Shown: positions 60,317 through 64,000 of the stretch, one piece after another
Layout of the letters: each line of letters begins with the position of its first letter
Position numbering within the stretch: the stretch's first letter is position 1
NCBI GenBank assembly: GCA_016872605.1
Contig: VGZI01000006.1
Coordinates: 1-64,000, forward strand
DNA from: Planctomycetota bacterium
GTDB taxonomy: Bacteria > Planctomycetota > Planctomycetia > Gemmatales > Gemmataceae
Direction: 5' to 3'
Length of the DNA: 64,000 bases
Made by a program: the position numbers and the translations under genes
The notes under the pieces: model-generated
Database searches by the model: none
What the model was told of the DNA's origin: nothing
Seen by the model: the letters and a program-made list of their open reading frames with translations, nothing else

Positions 60317-62395
60317 ATGGCATGCGTGCGTCGCCTGATGGTGGCCGCAATGATGGTTTGTTTTTTCAACGGCACGGCCGACGCTCAGACGGACGTTTGG
60401 CCTACACTCCCCGCGACGGATGGGGCCGTCGAGATACCGGCTCAGGAATGGCCGCTGCGGCCCGGCAAGCGCTCGGTTCGCGTCCTCGTTCACTATCCCG
60501 CCGGCAAGCTTGCCAATGTCAACCACGACACCGGTATCATGTTGACGCTGCACAACTGGGGCGGCGTCGATTGCGTCGGCACCGCCAGCCCGCGCGAACT
60601 CGCCGACAAGCTCAACGTCATCGCACTCTGCGTTAACTACCTTCAGAGCGGTCCTAGGGATTCGATTGAAGGCCCCGAACCGTACGACTTCGGCTACCTG
60701 CAAGCTCTGGACGCCCTTCGAGCCGTCTATTTCGTCTTCGACAATCTCAAGAAAAGCAAACGTCTATTCGCTCCGGGGCGAATCTACGCCACCGGCGGAT
60801 CGGGCGGTGGAAACGTTGCCCTCATGGCCAACAAGCTCGCCCCGCGCACCTTCGCCTGTATCGTCGACCTGTGCGGCATGGCCAGGCTATCGGACGCCAT
60901 CGCCTACGGCTTGCCAGGCAGCGCGCTCAACGCACGCTACTCGCGCGATGCGAAGTCACCGTATTTTCTCTCGCTCGATCACCAAGAGCTTCGCTACGTC
61001 GGCAATCCCGATCATCTTGCCGTCATGAAGCAGCTTGGCAACACCGCGAAAATTATCGTTGTCCATGGCGTCGACGACACGACGTGCCCTTTTCGGCATG
61101 CTCAGGAAATGGTCGCCTGGATGCGCCGCGCCGGGCTCAACGTCGAGCCACGCTGGATCGCCAAGAAAGACCTCGACGGCACGATCTTTACGAACAGCGG
61201 CCACGCCCTAGGCAATCGCACCAAGATCACTTTCGAAGTCGCGGAAAAGTACCTCGACCTGAACTCCGCGTCTAAGCTCGTTCGCAAAGGCGCGACAGAC
61301 TTCGAATGCCGCGACGAGGTTCGCTTCCCGACGAGCAACGGCGCTTTCGTCATCTCCTACGCGGCTGGCTATCCCGTGGCGCGATTCGAGTCGTTGCTGC
61401 TCGTGCCGAGCTATTCCGATCACACAAACCTGAGCACATATCGCGATCGCGACGGAAAGGATCGTCCGATCAAGACGCTCGACGACTGGCAAATTCGCCG
61501 GCGGCACGTCGTAGCGCACTTGCAGCGCGTTATGGGACCGTTGCCAAGTCCGCTCCGGCGAGTGCCGGTCGATGTGAAAGTCGTCGACGAACGACGCATC
61601 GGCAAATTCACCCTGCGTTCAATTACCTATCAATCCGATCCCGATGATCGCGTGCCGGCCTACATTCTGTTCCTGACGGATCCCCGCGACGCTAAACGAC
61701 CGGCGATGCTTTGCCTGCACCAGACCACCAACTTCGGCAAGGACGAACCCGCCGGTGTTCGCGGCAGCCCCGACCTCAAGTACGCCCTCGACCTTGCCGA
61801 GCGAGGCTACATTGCGATCGTTCCCGATTATCCGTCGCTCGGCGAACACGTTTTCAATTTCAAAGCAAAGAAGGCTTACGCCAGCGGCTCGATGAAGGCG
61901 ATCTGGGACAACATTCGTGCCATCGACGTGCTCGAAACATTGCCCGAAGTCGACGCGGCACGCATCGGCGTGATCGGGCATTCGCTGGGCGGGCACAACG
62001 GCATGTTCACTGCCGTGTTTGAGCCACGCGTTAAGGTGATCGTGTCGAACTGCGGGTTCACGACGTTTCGCAAGGACGACATGCCGAGCTGGGTCGGCCC
62101 GCGCTACATGCCACGCATTGCGACCGAGTTCGGCACGGACGCCAAGAAAGTGCCGTTCGATTTTCAGGAGATTGTGGCCGCGTTCGCCCCGCGGTCATTC
62201 TTGGCGTGTGCGGCCGAAAGGGATGACGACTTCGACGTCTCCGGCGTGCGTCATGTGATCAAAGCAGCCGAGCCGATCTATCGCTTGCACGGCGCGATCG
62301 ATCGGCTGCAAGCGTTCTACCCGCCCGGCCCCCACGCGTTTCCTGCGGCGGCCCGGCAGCGGGCGTATGAGTTTATCGATCGGTATTTGAAGTAG
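60317..62395 (+). CDS. Secreted protein with two tandem alpha/beta-hydrolase domains
   Basis: The 692-aa protein starts at ATG 60317 with a signal peptide (MACVRRLMVAAMMVCFFNGTADAQ). The first domain (about 40-320) has a nucleophile elbow at S162 (GGSGGGN), with HGVDDTTCPF later (Asp) and HALG (His). The second (about 330-692) has S556 in IGHSLGGHNGMF and ends with GPHAFPAAARQ. The second domain resembles acetyl-xylan-esterase/dienelactone-hydrolase proteins. Two complete-looking catalytic serines in one chain suggest a duplicated or two-substrate esterase, possibly for polysaccharide decoration. It is alone on its strand. Confidence 0.88.
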   Translation: MACVRRLMVAAMMVCFFNGTADAQTDVWPTLPATDGAVEIPAQEWPLRPGKRSVRVLVHYPAGKLANVNHDTGIMLTLHNWGGVDCVGTASPRELADKLNVIALCVNYLQSGPRDSIEGPEPYDFGYLQALDALRAVYFVFDNLKKSKRLFAPGRIYATGGSGGGNVALMANKLAPRTFACIVDLCGMARLSDAIAYGLPGSALNARYSRDAKSPYFLSLDHQELRYVGNPDHLAVMKQLGNTAKIIVVHGVDDTTCPFRHAQEMVAWMRRAGLNVEPRWIAKKDLDGTIFTNSGHALGNRTKITFEVAEKYLDLNSASKLVRKGATDFECRDEVRFPTSNGAFVISYAAGYPVARFESLLLVPSYSDHTNLSTYRDRDGKDRPIKTLDDWQIRRRHVVAHLQRVMGPLPSPLRRVPVDVKVVDERRIGKFTLRSITYQSDPDDRVPAYILFLTDPRDAKRPAMLCLHQTTNFGKDEPAGVRGSPDLKYALDLAERGYIAIVPDYPSLGEHVFNFKAKKAYASGSMKAIWDNIRAIDVLETLPEVDAARIGVIGHSLGGHNGMFTAVFEPRVKVIVSNCGFTTFRKDDMPSWVGPRYMPRIATEFGTDAKKVPFDFQEIVAAFAPRSFLACAAERDDDFDVSGVRHVIKAAEPIYRLHGAIDRLQAFYPPGPHAFPAAARQRAYEFIDRYLK

Positions 62396-62400
62396 CAAAA

Positions 62401-62477
62401 AGCTATCAGCCGTCAGTCGGACATACAAGGTTGTTTTCCACCGCCGCAGATGTGCTACGTCCCTTTGGCTGATAGCT
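62401..62477. repeat. Inverted repeat (AGCTATCAGCC)
   Basis: AGCTATCAGCC (62401-62411) and GGCTGATAGCT (62467-62477) are perfect complements; another GCTGATAGC follows at about 62482. It lies between two convergent genes and may terminate both. Confidence 0.75.
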
Positions 62478-62511
62478 ACTTGCTGATAGCCGATTGCGGA
62501 TGGCCTTCCGA

Positions 62512-64000
62512 TCAATACTTCAGTTCCAGCCCTATGCTGATGCCCTGGGCCCAGAAGTCGGTGCGGCTGGCGGCGAACGAAGGACGAGTGCCCACGAAAC
62601 CTGGAATGAACGGGTCCGTGCTGGGAGCTTGCCGTGCATCGAGGACGCGATCGACTTGGCTGGCCGCACGCCAGGTTCGGCTCCAGTCGATGAAGTTGTA
62701 GCCGACCATCATGCGGACGCGCGGCGTCAGGTAGTAGCCGAGCGTTATGGAAAACTCCGGCACGACCGAGAAGTCGGAGTTGGTGAATCTGCCGATATTG
62801 CTGGCCTGGGCCAATGAGCCGCCGGTTGCGGTGTTGGCGCCGACGCTCGTGGTCCCGTCGATGACGGCGACGTGGGCGGTGGCGCCCAGGCTGAGTTTGG
62901 CGACGGCCGTCGCGATCAATCGTCCGTGCGTCACGTTGACGCGAGCGCCGATCGTGCCGCCGTAGAAGCGATTGGTCATGTTGAACGAGTCGGCCAGGAC
63001 AAAGTTGGTGCCGGGCGGCTGTGGATTGCCGGCGAAGCGCACGTTGCCGGCAGCGGGCAGCACGGTAAAGTTTTGGTTCATGGTCAGAAAATCGTTCAGG
63101 TACATGTAACGGGCGCCGACGATCGTGTCGACCGAGCAACTGTCAAGACGCAGGAGGTTGCGAGCAAAGTTGAGCTCCAGGCCGTGGAAGTCGAGGCCGG
63201 CGTGCACGTCGAGTCGGCCGGAGAGGATATTGGGGGCGGAGAAGAGAAGCACACGCTCCTGGCCGTCCGGGCTGACGACCGGTTGCCCGAATGGGGGAAT
63301 GCCGTTGGCGTCTCCCTCGAAGCTGTACCCTCGGTTCGCCTTGCCGAGCCAAAAGCCGGTGACCTCGAGCGATTGCAGGCGTTCTTGATCGAGCCACATG
63401 CCGACGGTCGCATGGATGCCCGACAGTTCATCCGGTGAAACCTTGGTATTATTGCCGAGCAATACAACCGTGTCCGGCTGGTCAAGACGCCCGGCCAGCG
63501 GATTGGCTGGATCACCGGTGGTCACGAGCGCCGGCGAATTGTCGCGGCGCACCCACCAGTGGATATAGCTTGCCTGCACCCAAATCTGCGTGTTGTCGTT
63601 CTTCGCCTCGGCGGGATAGCGCCGGCCCTCATAGAGAGCGTAAGGCTCGGCATCGCGAGGGTCGTTCACAAAATCGGCAATGCGCTCGGTCAGCTTTTTC
63701 TTCGGCTCCGAGCCGCCGGGCAATCGCGATCCATTCGAGCGCGGGCCGTCGGGCTGCACCAAGTAGGGCTCTCCGGCGTCACGCATGGGCCCGGGGCCGG
63801 AGTACGTCGGCATCGGCGCCACGACGTACGGCATCCCCGGCGGAACCGACGCGCCAGGCCAACCCGGCGCGCTCGGCGCACCCGGCGGCAAAGGCGCACC
63901 GGGGGGCAACGGTGCATAAGGCGGCATCGCATACGGATACCCAGGCGGATACGGCGCTCGCGGCATCGCCGGGTGCATCGGATAGCCAAACGGCGTCTGC
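62512..64000 (-). CDS. BBP7-type outer membrane beta-barrel protein, 5' end outside window
   Basis: The reading frame is open to the right edge (QTPFGYP before the first in-window Met at 63978), so the N terminus and signal peptide are beyond the window. The visible part has a Pro/Gly/Tyr-rich, probably disordered segment (PPYAPLPPGAPLPPGAP), then a beta-barrel with alternating strands: ASYIHWWVRRDNSPALVTTG, FWLGKANRGYSFEG, LDFHGLELNFARNLLR and LGYYLTPRVRMMVGYNFIDWSRTWRA, ending ISIGLELKY with a terminal aromatic. This matches the planctomycete BBP7 family of porin-like proteins. Confidence 0.92.
   Translation of the reverse strand, partial: QTPFGYPMHPAMPRAPYPPGYPYAMPPYAPLPPGAPLPPGAPSAPGWPGASVPPGMPYVVAPMPTYSGPGPMRDAGEPYLVQPDGPRSNGSRLPGGSEPKKKLTERIADFVNDPRDAEPYALYEGRRYPAEAKNDNTQIWVQASYIHWWVRRDNSPALVTTGDPANPLAGRLDQPDTVVLLGNNTKVSPDELSGIHATVGMWLDQERLQSLEVTGFWLGKANRGYSFEGDANGIPPFGQPVVSPDGQERVLLFSAPNILSGRLDVHAGLDFHGLELNFARNLLRLDSCSVDTIVGARYMYLNDFLTMNQNFTVLPAAGNVRFAGNPQPPGTNFVLADSFNMTNRFYGGTIGARVNVTHGRLIATAVAKLSLGATAHVAVIDGTTSVGANTATGGSLAQASNIGRFTNSDFSVVPEFSITLGYYLTPRVRMMVGYNFIDWSRTWRAASQVDRVLDARQAPSTDPFIPGFVGTRPSFAASRTDFWAQGISIGLELKY

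Overview
The window looks like a high-GC chromosome segment from a planctomycete (Planctomycetota, probably class Planctomycetia and perhaps Gemmata-like). The evidence is gene content. It carries two DUF1549/DUF1553 proteins, four DUF1501 Tat-signal proteins, a DUF1800 protein, a PVC-type beta-propeller/HEAT/cytochrome c dehydrogenase, a BBP7-type outer-membrane protein, a DUF4337 protein, and an FN3 protein with the N-terminal VLEER-type sorting motif found in planctomycete surface proteins. Genes lie on both strands in short units and are often separated by palindromic repeats. I saw no phage, insertion sequence, CRISPR array or rRNA.

Layout. 1-4.5 kb: a 5'-cut DUF1549/DUF1553 gene, a small DUF7716-like reading frame with an early in-frame stop, and a DUF1501 gene. 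4.5-16.3 kb: a secreted HEAT/propeller protein, FabH, a secreted unknown, CrcB, a prenyltransferase/cyclase-repeat protein, a YbgC-like thioesterase, an RCK-flanked channel-like protein, the large PVC dehydrogenase and a small lipoprotein. 16.3-22.7 kb: zinc-ribbon and DUF2007 proteins, a secreted PDZ/M6 metalloprotease and the FN3 surface protein. 22.8-33.7 kb (mostly minus strand): yeast-type ketol-acid reductoisomerase, an OFA-like MFS transporter, an AtuA/DUF1446 plus enoyl-CoA hydratase group, nitrate assimilation (NarK-type transporter and NarB-type reductase) and an NRDE/TANGO2 protein. 33.8-42.9 kb: a secreted unknown, DUF1800 and two DUF1501 genes, an orphan KorB, a zinc-ribbon/CBS protein and a PadR/membrane-protein pair. 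43-51.9 kb: D- and L-type 2-hydroxyacid dehydrogenases, an aldose epimerase, an RsmC-like methyltransferase, a DUF985 cupin, a DUF4337 protein, a decayed HicBA module, a DUF2179-type membrane protein, trigger factor and tRNA-Gly(GCC). 52-64 kb: a transglutaminase/TPR protein, a DUF1445 hydro-lyase-like protein, a DUF1501 + DUF1549/DUF1553 pair, a tandem alpha/beta-hydrolase fusion and a 5'-cut BBP7 outer-membrane gene.

How the genes fit together. The DUF1549/1553, DUF1501 and DUF1800 proteins and the PVC dehydrogenase form the exported, partly c-type-cytochrome-like set expanded in planctomycetes; their substrates cannot be read from the sequence. NarB plus NarK is a nitrate uptake and reduction unit without nitrite reductase in view. 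AtuA, its short partner and the enoyl-CoA hydratase suggest a CoA-ester catabolic unit.

The most unusual layer is the repeats. At least eight families of intergenic inverted repeats recur. One family also lies in frame inside two protein-coding genes, and others supply start-proximal or stop-proximal sequence to ORFs. Also notable are a HicBA pair with an amber codon at a conserved position plus a frameshift, a channel-like protein with RCK domains on both sides of a degenerate pore, and a prenyltransferase-like protein that appears to lack zinc ligands.
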